From the NCBI GenBank assembly GCA_013398175.1, contig VZRZ01002434.1, forward strand, positions 670,773 to 734,772: a stretch of 64,000 nt of DNA. Direction: 5' to 3'. Under the pieces are notes generated by a model. That model had not been told where the DNA came from. It saw only the letters and a list, made by a program, of their open reading frames with translations, and did not search any database. This DNA comes from Climacteris rufus (taxonomy: Eukaryota > Chordata > Aves > Passeriformes > Climacteridae). The translations under genes and the position numbers were made by a program. This document shows, piece after piece, positions 11,391 to 23,103 of this stretch (the first letter of the stretch is position 1; each line of letters begins with the position of its first letter).

Positions 11391-12603
11391 CCCAAGTAGC
11401 ATAATCAACTGTTTTTATTCAGTTGTTGGCTTAGTTGTTTAAAATGCTGACCTATTTTGCCCTGCAAGCTGCAGAATTCTTAAAATGGAAACCCCTCAGC
11501 TGCCAAGACACTTCACACGATGGTATAGGTTTAGATCTCATGCAGGTTAACAGAGAGAAAATAGTGAGGATAGCACAGAAGTCCACTGTCCTTGTTTATC
11601 CCCAGTCTACAGCATTTAGAAAAGGAGACAAAAATGGCAATTCTGCAGTGCATTTTAATACCCCAGGAAAAACCCCTGTCACTGACTGTACTTACTTAGT
11701 GACCCCACTGTTGCCCTCACCTCACTGTTAAATAAATAACATTGAGTATCCTTTGGCCTTCCTATGTTATGCAAAATAATTTATGACTGGCAGTGGTAAC
11801 GGTGAAATGGCTCTTTTATTGGCCATTTCCATGCAAGTGATTCTAGAAAAGATGAGCTAGGTAATAAGGGTAACATAAAAAATGCCAAACTTAATGTAAA
11901 GTGTTTGCATTTAGTTTATTATCAAGACAGCCTGATTCAAGTACTTTTCTCCTTTTCCATTTTCACACTTACAAGCCACCAATTATCTGCAAGAAACCTC
12001 AAAACTATGATTCATTATCAGTGGAGCTTATATAGATGTGTGGGTAAGAAAAGGGGAAATCTACCCAAAACTCACCGTCTGCCAGTAGAGCCACATATCT
12101 GATCTCTTTGCCTCTGTTTTTTTTTGGTCACTTGAGAGTATAGCTATCCAAGTACTTATTTTGCTAGGAGTTATTACCTTAAAGAATTGAAATTATCATT
12201 AAGTACTATTCCAGTTACTGGAAGGATGGCTTAGTCACATGAAAATAAAGTACCTACTAAGCCATGTTTTCCAGAAAGTATTCTCCAACAGAAGATTTTT
12301 TATAAAGTTGATGCTGATAAATTTTCCTTTTCAGTTTAGTAGTAGACTGAAATTGTTTGAGAAGTATAATGCAAGAAGTCTGCCTTTTGTCAGACTACTT
12401 TCATTCCAGTGCTACAAATCCAAGGAATTAGCCATTGTACTTACTAAGGTAGGATATAAAGCACCCCTTTTGGGCATCTCAGATTTTCTTTAAAAACGGA
12501 ATAATAATGAAGAGACTGAGTGGATTTGTCCCAAGCTGCTCGGCTGTGACTGTGACTCCAGTGTCTGCATTGGCACTTCACTGCACTGTCTGCTTGCTCT
12601 TAG

Positions 12604-13085
12604 TTCATAGAGTCATAGTTTGGGTTGGAAGGGACCTTAAAGGTCATCAAGTCCACCCTCCCTTGCAATGAGCAGGGACATCTTTTGCTACACCAGATTG
12701 TTCAAATGCCCTTGAACATTTCCAGGGATGTGGCATTCACAACCTCTTTGGGCAACCTGTTCCAGTGTTTCACCATTCTCATTGTAGACAGTTGCTTCCT
12801 TACATCTAAGCTAAATTGGCCCCCTTTTAGTATAAAACCATTACTTCTTGTCCTGTCACAACAGGCCCTGCTAAAAAGTTTGTCCCTGTCTTCATAAGCC
12901 CTTCGTAAGTATCTCTGGAGTCTTCTGTTCTCCAGGTTGAACAACTCCAGCTCTCTCAGCCTTTCCTAATAAGAGAGGTGCTCCAGCCCTCTGATCATCT
13001 TTGTGGCCTCCTCTGTACCTTCTCCACCACGTCCGTTTCTTTCCTGTGCTGAGGACCCCGAAACTGGGTGCAGTACTTCATCCTG
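12604..13085 (-). mobile_element. CR1 LINE 3' end, 5'-truncated
   Basis: Read on the + strand, the element opens with TCATAGAGTCATAG and the GGTTGGAAGGGACCTTAAAG block, which is the reverse complement of a CR1 3' terminus. It continues through about 480 bp typical of antisense CR1. The - strand open frame at 12944-12702 encodes a piece of the CR1 reverse-transcriptase C-terminus, including VKHWNRLPKEVV. CR1 elements are usually 5'-truncated and lack a poly(A) tail, as seen here. The frame is interrupted, so the copy is dead. The 5' boundary near 13085 abuts a short unassigned stretch and then a minisatellite. Confidence 0.93.
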
Positions 13086-13226
13086 ATTCTTGGAATTTAG
13101 ATAAAGCTGCTCTTTTCCTGGGGAGGAAGTTTTTTTTGCTGCTCTGTTGGTCAATGTGACTGAAGAAGCAGCACAGGGGGTGGATGTCCCTGGCTGTGCA
13201 GTGTCTGGTGCCATGATGCAGAGCAG

Positions 13227-13360
13227 TGGCACGTGGAGTGTCCCATTCCCTCTTGGGCAGTGGAACATGGAGTGTCCTGTTCCTTCTTAGGTGGTGGCAC
13301 ATGGAGTGTCCTGTTCCCTCTTGGATGGTGGCACATGGAGTGCCCTGTTCCCTGCTGGGA
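13227..13360. repeat. 34-bp minisatellite, about 3.9 copies
   Basis: Units start at 13227, 13261, 13295 and 13329. Each begins TGG(C/A)AC(A/G)TGGAGTG, continues (T/C)CC(T/C)(A/G)TTCC and ends in a CTTGG-like block. Units 2, 3 and 4 are most alike. Because 34 is not a multiple of three, each reading frame passes through the unit in all registers. This creates spurious cysteine/histidine-rich open frames on the - strand. It lies about 140 bp beyond the truncated 5' end of the CR1 copy. Confidence 0.92.
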
Positions 13361-15016
13361 AGCACAGCCAGAGCTGTGACACACGGGGCTGGAGATCAGC
13401 ACGTCTCCCTCTCTGCCACTGTCAGTAACCAACTCTGTGACCCCTCTGTCTGTTGGTTTACACATATGGAAACATTTTTCCCCCTTTCGGAGGTGTGGTG
13501 GGGATTAATTTAACTTTACAAAGTGCTTTTGATTCCCAACTGAAAGCTACTGTGGTAGCTCAAAATACACTGATGAACCAGTACTGGCTGAGGAGCTTTG
13601 ATGTGTGCTGGTGCATTTGACAGTGATTTCTTTTTGCTTACCCTAACGCCAGGACTGAGCCAATCCTGCGTATTCCTTCTTTCTCTAGGTCCTTCTTCCC
13701 CCCTCTCTCTCATGCTCACACCCACCCCTTAGTAAAAGTTTGGAATAAAGTATCTGCTGAATAAATAAATACAAATTACTTCGTTTTCAGATGTTTCAGT
13801 TACAGTGGTAGTATCAGTGCACTGATAGTCTTCATTAGAGGACCATTACAGTAAACCCACATGGACAGGCCAAGGCAGAGGCTGCCTTCTAGAATAATTC
13901 TTCTATGCCACTCAGAAACACTCCACCTTTTTTCCTAAGGAAAAAAAAATAAAGGGTGGAAGAGTGGCAGTAGAAACTTCTGATTAATTCCATGGCCAGG
14001 TGGCAAATGCATTACTTGTAGCAGTTCTCTGTCTCCAATGCTGGAAGTAAAAATTGTAGTTAGAAGTGTTTTCTTCAGCAGTGTTAGTGTTTTAGCACTG
14101 GCTTCCATTCTTTCTCACAGCTTTTAGCAGAACAGGTTTAAAGTCCTATGGTTTCTGTTTCAGTGTGTTTCTCAAGTTTCCAGCTTGTACCACAGTTTTT
14201 TTGGAGGCTGTATCTGAGAATATTCTGCTGTAGTTCTTTGTTGTGTGGTGAGAATATTTTCACAGAAATTTCTAGAACCCTAATAAAAAGCAGCTTAGTT
14301 ACACTGCCTCCATATGAACGTATTGATTCTTTGCGGCTTTCCACTTGCATATGGCTGTCTGCAAATGGATTTAAGGGCTTGGACTTGGCTAATGTAGCAA
14401 ATGGGATGTTGCTTGGGATCACAGGGTTGAAATTAAGTAAAAGTGGAAAAAAAAAAGGTAAATTAAGCTAACTCTCTGGCAAAAAGCCCTCCCAGTGCCA
14501 CCTCTAAAGCTGTGCTACAGCCTTTCAAAGCAAACGGTAGATGATTCACCATTTCAGACATTTCAATCCAATCTAGAAAGCTGTAGTAAATATATTGTAG
14601 GGAACATTCCTGCACTGGCAGGGGGGTAGGCTAAATGAGCTATTACCAGTAGCTCTTTTCCATGTCTGACTGATAGTTGGCTAGGAACATGTTTGGTATA
14701 GTCGCCAATTTTTCTTTTTTTTTATATTTTTTTTTATTTCACTTGGAGAGCACTGGTGACATTGGCAGAAGATTGCTTCCTGTGTTTGAAAGAGGTTTGT
14801 GTAGCAGGGCTGTCCCAAAAGCAGGCTATTTTCAGAGGAGGCATTGACACTGATAGCCTTAATCCTTCCCTAAAGGTTTTTTAGTCAGGTATTCATAGGA
14901 TCTGACTCATGTGAGAGGGTGTGGTGGTATTGGGGATATCTGTGGATTAGCTGCTACACGTATTTTTGGGTCTTTTAAATTCACAGTCAGATGATCCTGC
15001 ATATATTAAAAGTGCT

Positions 15017-15112
15017 TGTTTTTTTTTTTTTTTTTGAGTTGTTTTTTTTTTTTTGTTGTTGTTTGTTTTTTGGTTTTTGGGTTTTTTTGTTTTTGTTTTT
15101 GTTTTTTTGGTA
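15017..15112. repeat. T/G-only low-complexity tract
   Basis: About 95 bases of almost pure T and G, made of long T runs broken by GTTG, GGTTTTTGGG and GTTTTT units. It shows strong strand asymmetry with virtually no A or C. Confidence 0.9.
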
Positions 15113-15913
15113 GTGTATGATTCATAGCTTTTGATTTTTCCTGGAATTTTTTTCTTCCCTTCCCTTATAACCACTGTCCTGGGTAGAAGAAGAATTTTTA
15201 GAGGACGGTTACGAAAGTGAGGCAGTGAGTTCCTTTGTCTCTGTCTGCTGAACTCTGCTATTAAAAAAAAAATCTATTGGCAGTATAAATGAGAGTGATG
15301 GTGAGTTGCATTTAATTGAGGTTTTCTGATATGTTCATGCAGACTTTTTCCTTTAAGAATACATTCCAGTGGCAGCAGCAGCAATAGTATTATTGACTAT
15401 TTAAATACTGTATCATTTCACCCTAATCAGGGCAGCTGTAGAAGATATAACAGGTTATATGAAGGGATGTTAACACTCACCTTATATGAGTGCTTTGACA
15501 CCTACAGAAACTATATCTTTGTCCTACGTTTCTGACAAAATTATGATTGTCTTTCAAAACTGGAAGTGTTGGTTTTGATCCCCAGTGTTTAAAACTTGAA
15601 ACTTTTTCAAAACAGGCAGTATTTTTTTGGCCTTATTAATCTGTCAAAAAGGCAGTGGAAAATAGATGAAAGGGCAACGAAACATTGAAGGGGGACACCA
15701 CATCAAAGCCTGTGTACAGATTTATCCTCCACGGCTCATTTTCCTGTAGAGGAACAGGTCTTAGTGTGCAGTATATTGCAATATGCTGCTGCTGCTACTC
15801 TTTGGTTCTGCTAAAACTTTGCTTACAGTAAAGCTGCAAAATAAAAACCTGGCTTGCTCTAAATTTCCTCTCTTCTCTTTACGCTTTTTTTCCCCCCACC
15901 ATATGATGCCCAG

Positions 15914-16086
15914 GGACTCCAGAAAGCCTCGCTGAGAAAGAAAGGCAGCTCATGGGTATGATCAATCAGCTGACCAGTTTGAGGGAACAGCTGCTAGCAG
16001 CTCATGATGAACAGAAGAAGCTGGCTGCATCACAGATCGAGAAACAACGCCAGCAAATGGAGCTGGCTAAGCAGCAACAAGAACAG
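15914..16086 (+). CDS. SOX5: SOX5 coding exon B (leucine zipper and start of Q box)
   Basis: This 173-bp exon completes the Gly codon begun in exon A and then encodes 57 residues, from TPESLAEKER to the closing AKQQQEQ. Leucines at exon residues 5, 12, 19 and 26 are exactly seven apart, forming the leucine zipper of the SoxD coiled coil. The segment then passes into the Gln-rich box. In SoxD proteins this coiled coil drives homodimers and SOX5-SOX6 heterodimers, which favours binding to paired DNA sites. The acceptor has a long pyrimidine stretch (about 15855-15898) and CCCAG at 15909-15913. The donor CAG|GTGAGT is strong. The incoming intron is phase 1 and the outgoing one is phase 0. Residues such as RQLMGMINQLTSLREQ are SOX5-like. 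Retaining the downstream intron would add about 12 codons before a stop. Confidence 0.97.
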
Positions 16087-16314
16087 GTGAGTGATTATTA
16101 CAGTGGCTTTCAGCTTAAATAATTTTCTAGCAGGACTTTCCAGTAGTTTATCTTTTAGGCTTCATACTCTACAATTTCCTCTGCGCCCAAAATTTTTTCC
16201 ATTTGTTCTCCAGGGAGGAAAAAGTTTGAACAAAAACATAGCAGAAGAATGATTTAATTTGCAGTATGTAAAGTGTTGCTCTTTGTCTTTATAAAGATAC
16301 ACCTTCCATTTTGG

Positions 16315-16442
16315 AGCTGGTCAGAGCCTGGTGCTAATAATGCCAAGGTTGTGAGTTCAACCCCTGTATGGGCCATTCACTTGAGTTGGACTTTATGATC
16401 CTTGTGGGTCCATTCCAATTCAGAATATTCTGTGATTCTGTA
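16315..16442 (+). mobile_element. tRNA-Ile-derived SINE (TguSINE1-like), copy 1
   Basis: The head resembles tRNA-Ile. It has GGTCAGAGCCTGGTG, an anticodon-loop sequence CTAATAA (AAT at 16336-16338) and an acceptor-side GGGCCA at 16370-16375. The tail is CR1-like (GGACTTTATGATCCTTGTGG, then CCAATTCAGAATATTCTGTG) and ends with about two ATTCTGTG units. This structure is that of the CR1-mobilised SINEs of passerine birds. Relative to copy 2, this copy has lost about five bases of the A box, and its B box is altered (GAGTTCAACCCC). Its RNA polymerase III promoter is probably dead. Confidence 0.88.
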
Positions 16443-18196
16443 TTATCTTCCAATACTGTTTGTTTTGTTTTTTTTTTAACTAAGTGTAAATAGACAGGCA
16501 AATTCAGCCCTCTTGAATAATCCTCCAGAGCTGCTTGAATTCAGTAATACTGAATAGGTATGAAAGGAACAAGATGCAGCACTTGGATTATAATGTGAGA
16601 AACGAAAAGGTTGATTTTGCCAACTGTGGAAAAAAAGCAGAGGAGAGTATAAAGTCAGTGAACAAGTGTGACTTTTTTCTTCTACACTTGAGATGCTTGA
16701 TTTTCAGTTCTTGCAAATATGCCCTTCACTGGAAATGCAAACATATTTTTCACATGTGGTCAGTTCCAATGTGAATACATGGACATAGGACATTTTAGGC
16801 AAAAACATAATTTTTCTCACACATTTGCACCATGCAGGTTTTAGCAGAAAGTAATGTGCACTTTTGTGCCTGAACATGAGCAGAGAATATTTAGACATCT
16901 GGTTTAAAATTTTATCAGGAGTCCATATTGATACTTCTTACCTGCAAACATTTTGGTCTGCCTGACCATTTATTACAGCTTGTAATGAAATATGAGTTTA
17001 TATCATAAAATTGCAGCTATGTCAGTTTTATGAAACTCACAAAATTCTTTGAAATCTGTCATAGTTGTCTTACTCTAGTGTTGGTATTGTACTAAGCAAG
17101 TCTTAAGATTCTAAACCACTGCTGGTACCTTCAGACACTTAAGCCTTGGTTTTCCCTATTTTTAATTATTTAAAAACCTTGTCTTAAACAATGGGTATTT
17201 TGGTCTCACTCCTGAATTCCCACACAGGGAGAGCAGACGTGACTTACCTTAAGCTAGAGAACTTGTATCACGCTGTTGTTTAGATAGCTAAGATAGATGA
17301 AGGTGTGAAGGTGGAATTGGCAAGATTCTTTCACAAGGAAACATCCTGTATGAGCTGTTTCCTTTGCCCTGTCTTTTAAAATCACTAGTACTACAGGATG
17401 GCTGAGTGATTTGAAAGTGAAAAAGAAAATGGAGACAAGGGAAAAAGGCAATGAGAAATTAGGTAAGCTAGGATTTCTTTTGATTGAAGAAATTGTGTCT
17501 ACTTCTGTATTATATAGAAATTAAAATAACCAAACTCTGGAAAAAAGGTATTGATCAAAATTATTTTTCTTGCTTAAAGAAGGGCTCCAGAAAGAAAACA
17601 TTTATTTAATATGTTAGATGTGGAGCTAACTGTGAGTGTTTCTTATGCAAATACTCTAATAATAGAAGGAAAAGAAAATACCTAAGGGGAAGAATGCACA
17701 AAATTCCTCCCAGTAAGTATGTATAAGTTCCCAGCTGACCCTGAGATGTGTACACATAACACAGGGGAAGAACAGAGCTCCTTCTAATGTTTGTACTGCT
17801 GCTCTGGCTGTTCGTGAGAACAGAGCTTTTGTGATGACTCAAATGAAAGTTTCTCAAATTTACTTTTTGAGGTATAGAACAGTTTATCTTCCTCCAGCCT
17901 TTAGAACTCTAATTGCATTCTGTTGCTGTCTGCTTTTTCCTTCACTGTGTATAAAATGTGTCTACAGTAGGATTCCCAGTCATTTAGTGGAGAGGGAGGG
18001 TGGAAGTCCTTATGGAAAATGCACATGGTTTTGGGAGGAGACTTAGGACAACTGCGTCAACTTCCACAAACCAGTTTTAATGTTGAGCTGTGTCGCCTTG
18101 CCCTCCCCCCTGAGTTCCTTGTAGCTGATACACGTATTGAAGAGTCAGGGATTTTTCCAAATTCAGTTCCAGTCTCTTCGTGCCTGTTTCTGCATT

Positions 18197-18212
18197 AAAA
18201 AAAAAAAAAAAA
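18197..18212. repeat. Poly(A) run of 16
   Basis: An uninterrupted A homopolymer within the intron before exon C. No retrotransposed gene body was recognised upstream of it. Confidence 0.85.
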
Positions 18213-18647
18213 GTATACTAAGAACCTCGCTCCATGGTGTCAGATTGCCATTTTTTGGAATTTTTGAGGAGGTGGTGCCAAACAGAAGAGTATTACTGGC
18301 CATCCTACTTTTTTTGCCTTTTCTGCCTTCCTCCACTATTTTCCAGCTTCCCTGCCAGTATTGTTCCTCCTCCTGGAGAATTTTAGCAGTGCCATTTCAG
18401 ACAGATTTGTGCATTGCTCTTTCTCATGATATCCAGCACAATATTTTCCATTAGACTCCCCTTCCCACTAGTATTATCTGTGAATTGCTCCTGAACATGT
18501 GCCCCTCACTTCAGTTCCACTTACACTTGGAGGTTTCTTAGCTCAATGAGGAGATTTAAAGAACCAAGCAGGGTGGAAGTTCCCTGTGGACTGACTCCAG
18601 GAATGGTGATCCATACCTCACGTTTCTCCTGTGCAATTTCTCCACAG

Positions 18648-18716
18648 ATTGCAAGACAACAGCAGCAGCTCCTGCAGCAGCAACACAAAATTAACCTTCT
18701 TCAGCAACAGATCCAG
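18648..18716 (+). CDS. SOX5: SOX5 coding exon C (Q box)
   Basis: This 69-bp exon encodes 23 residues, from IARQQQQLLQQQ to LLQQQIQ. Eleven of the 23 are Gln, and CAG and CAA codons are mixed. It completes the glutamine-rich Q box that continues the coiled coil from exon B. Both flanking introns are phase 0, so the exon can be skipped without a frameshift, but this would remove the second half of the coiled coil. The acceptor is TTTCTCCACAG. The donor CAG|GTCAGA is atypical, with C at +3 instead of a purine and no T at +6. If the intron were retained, translation would continue for 28 codons to a stop at 18801-18803. The peptide segment is shared by SOX5 and SOX6. Assignment to SOX5 rests on its position between exons B and D. 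Confidence 0.97.
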
Positions 18717-20602
18717 GTCAGAGACGCATCTCCTCCCATGCCCCTGTTGTCTCTTTCCTTCTTTCTCTTTCCCCATGTCTTCCCTCAGCGACTATTGCTG
18801 TAGTTTCTTTAAGAATCTCTGCAGTTGGCTTACATCTTGTTTATGGAAACACACGAGGATTTTGCCTGTCATAAAGGAAAAAAAGTGAGTTTCTGTGTTA
18901 TGTGATTAACACACTTCCTATAGGATCAGGAAGCAGATATTAGAGGAGCTGGTCATACAAGCAAAGGTTTGCAGGACCAAATTCTGTTTCCTCAGGCGTG
19001 GCAAAAGTGTTGCCAGAAAGACTTTGTTTGGAATTGGTGTCTGACAACTCTGTGTTTGAGGTTTTGCTGAAACAGTCCTTTTCAGTGATTGATAATCAAA
19101 TGTACTCCTTCCCTCTGCCCGAGGTGTTGGAAGTCTGGAAATTTTTATTTGGCGTGAAATATTGTCTGAATGAGAAACTGCTCAAAAGGTTGGTTAGATT
19201 CAGGAGAACAACTGTGTAAGTTCCAGGTATACACAGGTTTAGTCCCAGTAGTAGAAAAAGTTGTTAACCCTGCATAGCCAGTAAACTTTATTTAGTCTCT
19301 TTCTTCCTTATTGTATTCAGAAGTTTCTTTTCATGCCATTGACTGTATTTCATTACTTTTCACCCACGTGCATGCCCCTGTCTTGGGAACAATGCAAATC
19401 AGTTTGCCTGTGAAGGTTTTCACAGAATAACAAAGGAGAGGTTTGACACCTTAGAGACATCTAGGATCATAGTGAAATCTCTGTTTAATTATGCAGTTAT
19501 GTATAGAACATTGCAAGTCACTGTAGACTACGTTCTGTTTGTTCAGTAGCAACAGGATTTTCCTTCCAAAGCTTCTCTTCAGTATTTCATAATGAGTTGC
19601 CTAAAATTATCAACCCGTCTAAGAAAACTTAATTCCAGCAAAATCAGAGGAGTTGTATGGCTCCACTATAGGAGAAGGCTTGACTCTGTTATTTCAGAGG
19701 ACATTCTGCCAGTATCAGGACTTGTGTATTTATGAAAAACTGCCAGGGAGGGTCCACCGCTCTGTTGTAAGGCAACTTCTATACGAGATGTGTTTTGCTG
19801 AAAATAATTCTGAGGTTGGTAGGGCCTGGTTTGGCTTTGACCTGAGTATTTTTTTTTTCTTCTTTAATTTGTGTGTGGGAGGGATTTTTCTTTATTGCTT
19901 CATCTTTAATAAGGCTTCAAAAGAAAAACAATAGCAGAACCTGTACAATAGCAAGTAAAATACTTCTATTTTTAGCATTTAGCTATGGCAGTAAGAGAGG
20001 AAGTTGTTTTATAAGCAGTGAATAAAAATAAATTGAAGTAACATAATTTGACCCCAGCCCTTTTAAGTTTTAAGGCCTTGTAGATAAGAATGAAGTATGT
20101 CGTTTTTAGGGTAGTGGAGAAAATACTGGTTATTGATAATGAGATATAGAGCCTTTCATCTCTTGATCCCTGGTCCAAGTTTGACCTAAGTCAGTAGTAA
20201 ATGAAAGTCAGCCAGGTACCATCTGATACAAGCCACAATCCTAAGAAATGATTTGGAGGTCTGTCTGAAGGGATTTTGAATGAAATATTGACCCTGCCGA
20301 GGTCAGAATTTCACTGCCAGGGTCCACTTAACACAAACCCCATCAGATTTGGGGCACCCTCCTTTTGGATGGTCAGATGAAAAAGGTCAAGAACTGAACA
20401 AGCAGAGAGACAATACCGTCCTCTCATTCCCACAGAGCTGGTCTGTTTATCGTGAAATTTGGGTTATACTGCACAGGCAATCTGGTCAGTTCCATGCCTG
20501 TGTGACCCTGAAGTCTCATGAACCCTGGCTGATTTTTTTTTCTCTGAAATAACTGATAGGAAAAAACATTTGAAAATAAAAAATCCTTACTGACAATAAA
20601 GA

Positions 20603-20656
20603 TTGAATACAAACAAGTAATTGAATATAAATAAGTAATTGAGTACAAAGCAAAAC
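20603..20656. repeat. 18-bp tandem repeat, three copies
   Basis: Units begin at 20603, 20621 and 20639. Each starts TTGA(A/G)TA(C/T)AAA, and the first two end in AAGTAA. The 18-bp period is divisible by three, so the opposite strand carries a repeating six-residue frame of no evident function. Confidence 0.8.
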
Positions 20657-23043
20657 ATTTCTCCTCAATTAGGTGACTGTCATAGAAGAAACAATTCTTA
20701 AAGAAATCGTCCTTTGTATATAAATGAAGACAATGAAGTCACCCTAACATGCCCATGTTTAAAATGCTCATTGAGTTTAAATCAGCTTATGGGTTATGGT
20801 AGGTGGAACAAAACTGACATGAATGTAGCTGTGAGTTCAGCCTTTCTGACCTTGCCCTAATTAATCTAACAGGCTTCTGTCACACTGGCCTGAAGTTTTA
20901 AAATAGCATTAGATTTATTGACAGGAAAGTATTCCTCCAAATTCTGGATAACTGTTTGACTTACATGCAGTTGACTGATTATGCTGCAGTTATGAACACA
21001 ACCTATTTATGACAAAGGAATTGTTTTACTTGAGCCAATTTTTTGATAAGCTTGTAAGAGTTGCCATAATTCCAGATAAATTATTACACATAAAAAAAGC
21101 TATTGAAATATTGTATTGAAAACATAATACCCTAAGGTTAAAAAATGCATAACCTGACTGACCCCATGATTTATGAGTCCTTTCTCCAAGTGCGCTAACT
21201 TGGAAAGAGTTCCCTCTTTCCTTACCCCACCACACAATCACCAATACACACACAATACATAATCAGGGAGAGACTGTGATGTCTCTCTCCTCTTTTGAGG
21301 ACTGCAAGTACTCAGTGTAACTACAGCTCAATTAAACTTGCCACTTCTGTGATGATGGCGAAAGATGCTTTTGTTTCTTGAACGTAGAAAAATGTACCTG
21401 ACACGCGAGTACCTAATTGACATGATGTCTTGTCCGAGTCCATCTTTTCTGAATCAGCTGGAAGGAGGGCTCACTAACAGAAGACAAGTAAACTGGAGGA
21501 AAGTTGTAGATTAGATTAAATCTGAGAATCTGTACGACCCCAAAATGCTAAAATGTGATCTAAGTGGTATTTTGTGTTTTGGGACATGTTTATAATTTTT
21601 TTTCTACTTTTCAGGATGTTCTTTACCTAATTTGTGAAGAGGTTTGAGTTTCTCTGAACAATTATCTAAATGTCCCCCCATCTGATTTTGTGCCACTTTG
21701 GAATGCATCCTCCTATGCACACTGCTTTCTGTTCTGCTTAATCTTTGTGTGTAAGGTTTTCACTGGAACAGTTTCTACCTGCTGAGTATTTGTAGTCTTC
21801 TCCCCTGCGCCCCTCAGTCTTGCTGTTTTACCAGAAATGAAACTGGAATATGTGTTTTGTCAGCTCTTGTGCACCAACAGCCATGAAGATTTCAGGTTGT
21901 GTTTCAGAATGGTAGTGACCTGCAGCTATAGAGCATGCAGACACCAAGTACAGCTCAGCAAATTCTTGGATTAAATCTGGTTTTGTCCTTCAGGGCCTCA
22001 AGGCACTCTCCTGGTTACCTACTCATCTTTTGCGAGGCCACAGTCTACTTCTTGGTGCCCTTAGTCTAGAACATGGGGAAGTCTGGGGCTCTGTAGCTGT
22101 TGTGTCAGGTGAGCAAGGAGTGAAAGAAACTTGGAAGATGCTCATGGTGCTGAGCTAGTCCCCCAGTACACCCCACTGGTGTCCTGTTTCAAAGGGTGTC
22201 TCTGAAACACAAAGTTTGCTTGCTCAGAGAAGTAGTCTAGCCCAGGATGATGATGGAAGAGTTTGCTTTGAAGCTCAGTGACGAATGTCACTTTAATTGA
22301 ACTATATTTAAAATGAAATATGGTTGTTAAAATTCATAAAGCAATTCATATTCAGTAGGGCACTGTTGATAAAATAGGTCAACCTTGCAGCCTAAATTGT
22401 GATAAAACTGATGCTGCTAATCTCACAATTTTGTAGAAAACCTGACAATGTTTTATGTTTTTCCCTCAAGCCCCAGCTCTTGGAGTCATGTGATGACAAA
22501 AATGCCAGCTTTCATTTCTTCAAAATGTAAACTTCCAGCTCTCATATTTCCAGGCAAAATCTGAAACCGTGAGCACTACGAGTTCCAAAATTAGAAGGCA
22601 AACAAAACGGAGGCCAAATGCTGTTTTTTAAACTGTTCTGATTTTTAGTCAAAATTTTTTTTGGAGAGCCCAGCTCGAGATCTTGGAACACTTCAGGTTG
22701 CCAATAATGTAAAACTAAGATCTCAAAGCAGCAGGAAGCAACAACGCTGCTTTACAGTGTTTCTAACATTTGGGCCACAGTTTTGTTTGACTTTTTTAGT
22801 TTAATACTGTCAGTACTTGGTTCCTAATTTGTGTTCTTTTCTGAGTGGCATACTTAGCCCAAGAACCAAGAAACTAGCTGAAACTTGAGGGCAGTTTCTG
22901 CCAGACAGCAACTATTTGATGACTCTGTGTGTTTTAGTAGAGGGGTTTTGTTTTCCTCCTGAGCTAGAGCTGATGTTTTAATAGGACACCTTTTTTTGTG
23001 AGAAAGTTTGGATTGAGGGGATCCGAATGAAATCCTGATGCAA

Positions 23044-23103
23044 AGCTGGCAGGAGTGCCTCTGGCCCATCCCACCTGCCAGGTGGGATGTGGCTTTGCCA
23101 GCT
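23044..23103. repeat. Imperfect 60-bp hairpin
   Basis: The outer arms are AGCTGGCA (23044-23051) and TGCCAGCT (23096-23103). The inner arms are a perfect 11-bp pair, CATCCCACCTG (23067-23077) and CAGGTGGGATG (23079-23089), with a single-base centre. The stem has a bulge on the left side. It could be a fossil of a terminal-inverted-repeat element or a structured transcript. No family is identified. Confidence 0.6.

Larger units (their letters stand above)
1898..15913 (+). other. SOX5: SOX5 intron between exons A and B (14.0 kb)
   Basis: This phase 1 intron has no recognisable gene. It holds T-rich tracts (2281-2334, 14711-14741, 15017-15112), a SOX-motif pair near 4000-4170, a CpG cluster near 4231-4262, a degenerate 75-bp repeat (6451-6680), an alternating TA/CA run (7774-7799), a 20-bp hairpin palindrome (8831-8850), a MIR-like relic (9713-9850), a GC-richer patch (11200-11390), a CR1 3' end (12604-13085) and a 34-bp minisatellite (13227-13360). 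The longest forward open frame (4694-5194, 166 codons) resembles no protein I know. The remaining stretches are unremarkable AT-rich sequence. Confidence 0.9.
16087..18647 (+). other. SOX5: SOX5 intron between exons B and C (2.6 kb)
   Basis: This phase 0 intron contains one songbird-type SINE (16315-16442), a poly(A) run (18197-18212) and otherwise AT-rich sequence with nothing recognised. The frame of exon C is open upstream to an ATG at 18546, which is probably fortuitous. Confidence 0.93.

Noticed and set aside
13078..13465. Cys/His-rich minus-strand open frames resembling zinc-finger repeats
   Set aside because: They come from translating the 34-bp minisatellite in successive registers. 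The spacing does not fit zinc fingers.
18546..18803. Open frame spanning exon C from an intronic ATG
   Set aside because: It simply extends the true exon frame into flanking intron. The splice sites and protein family define the exon.
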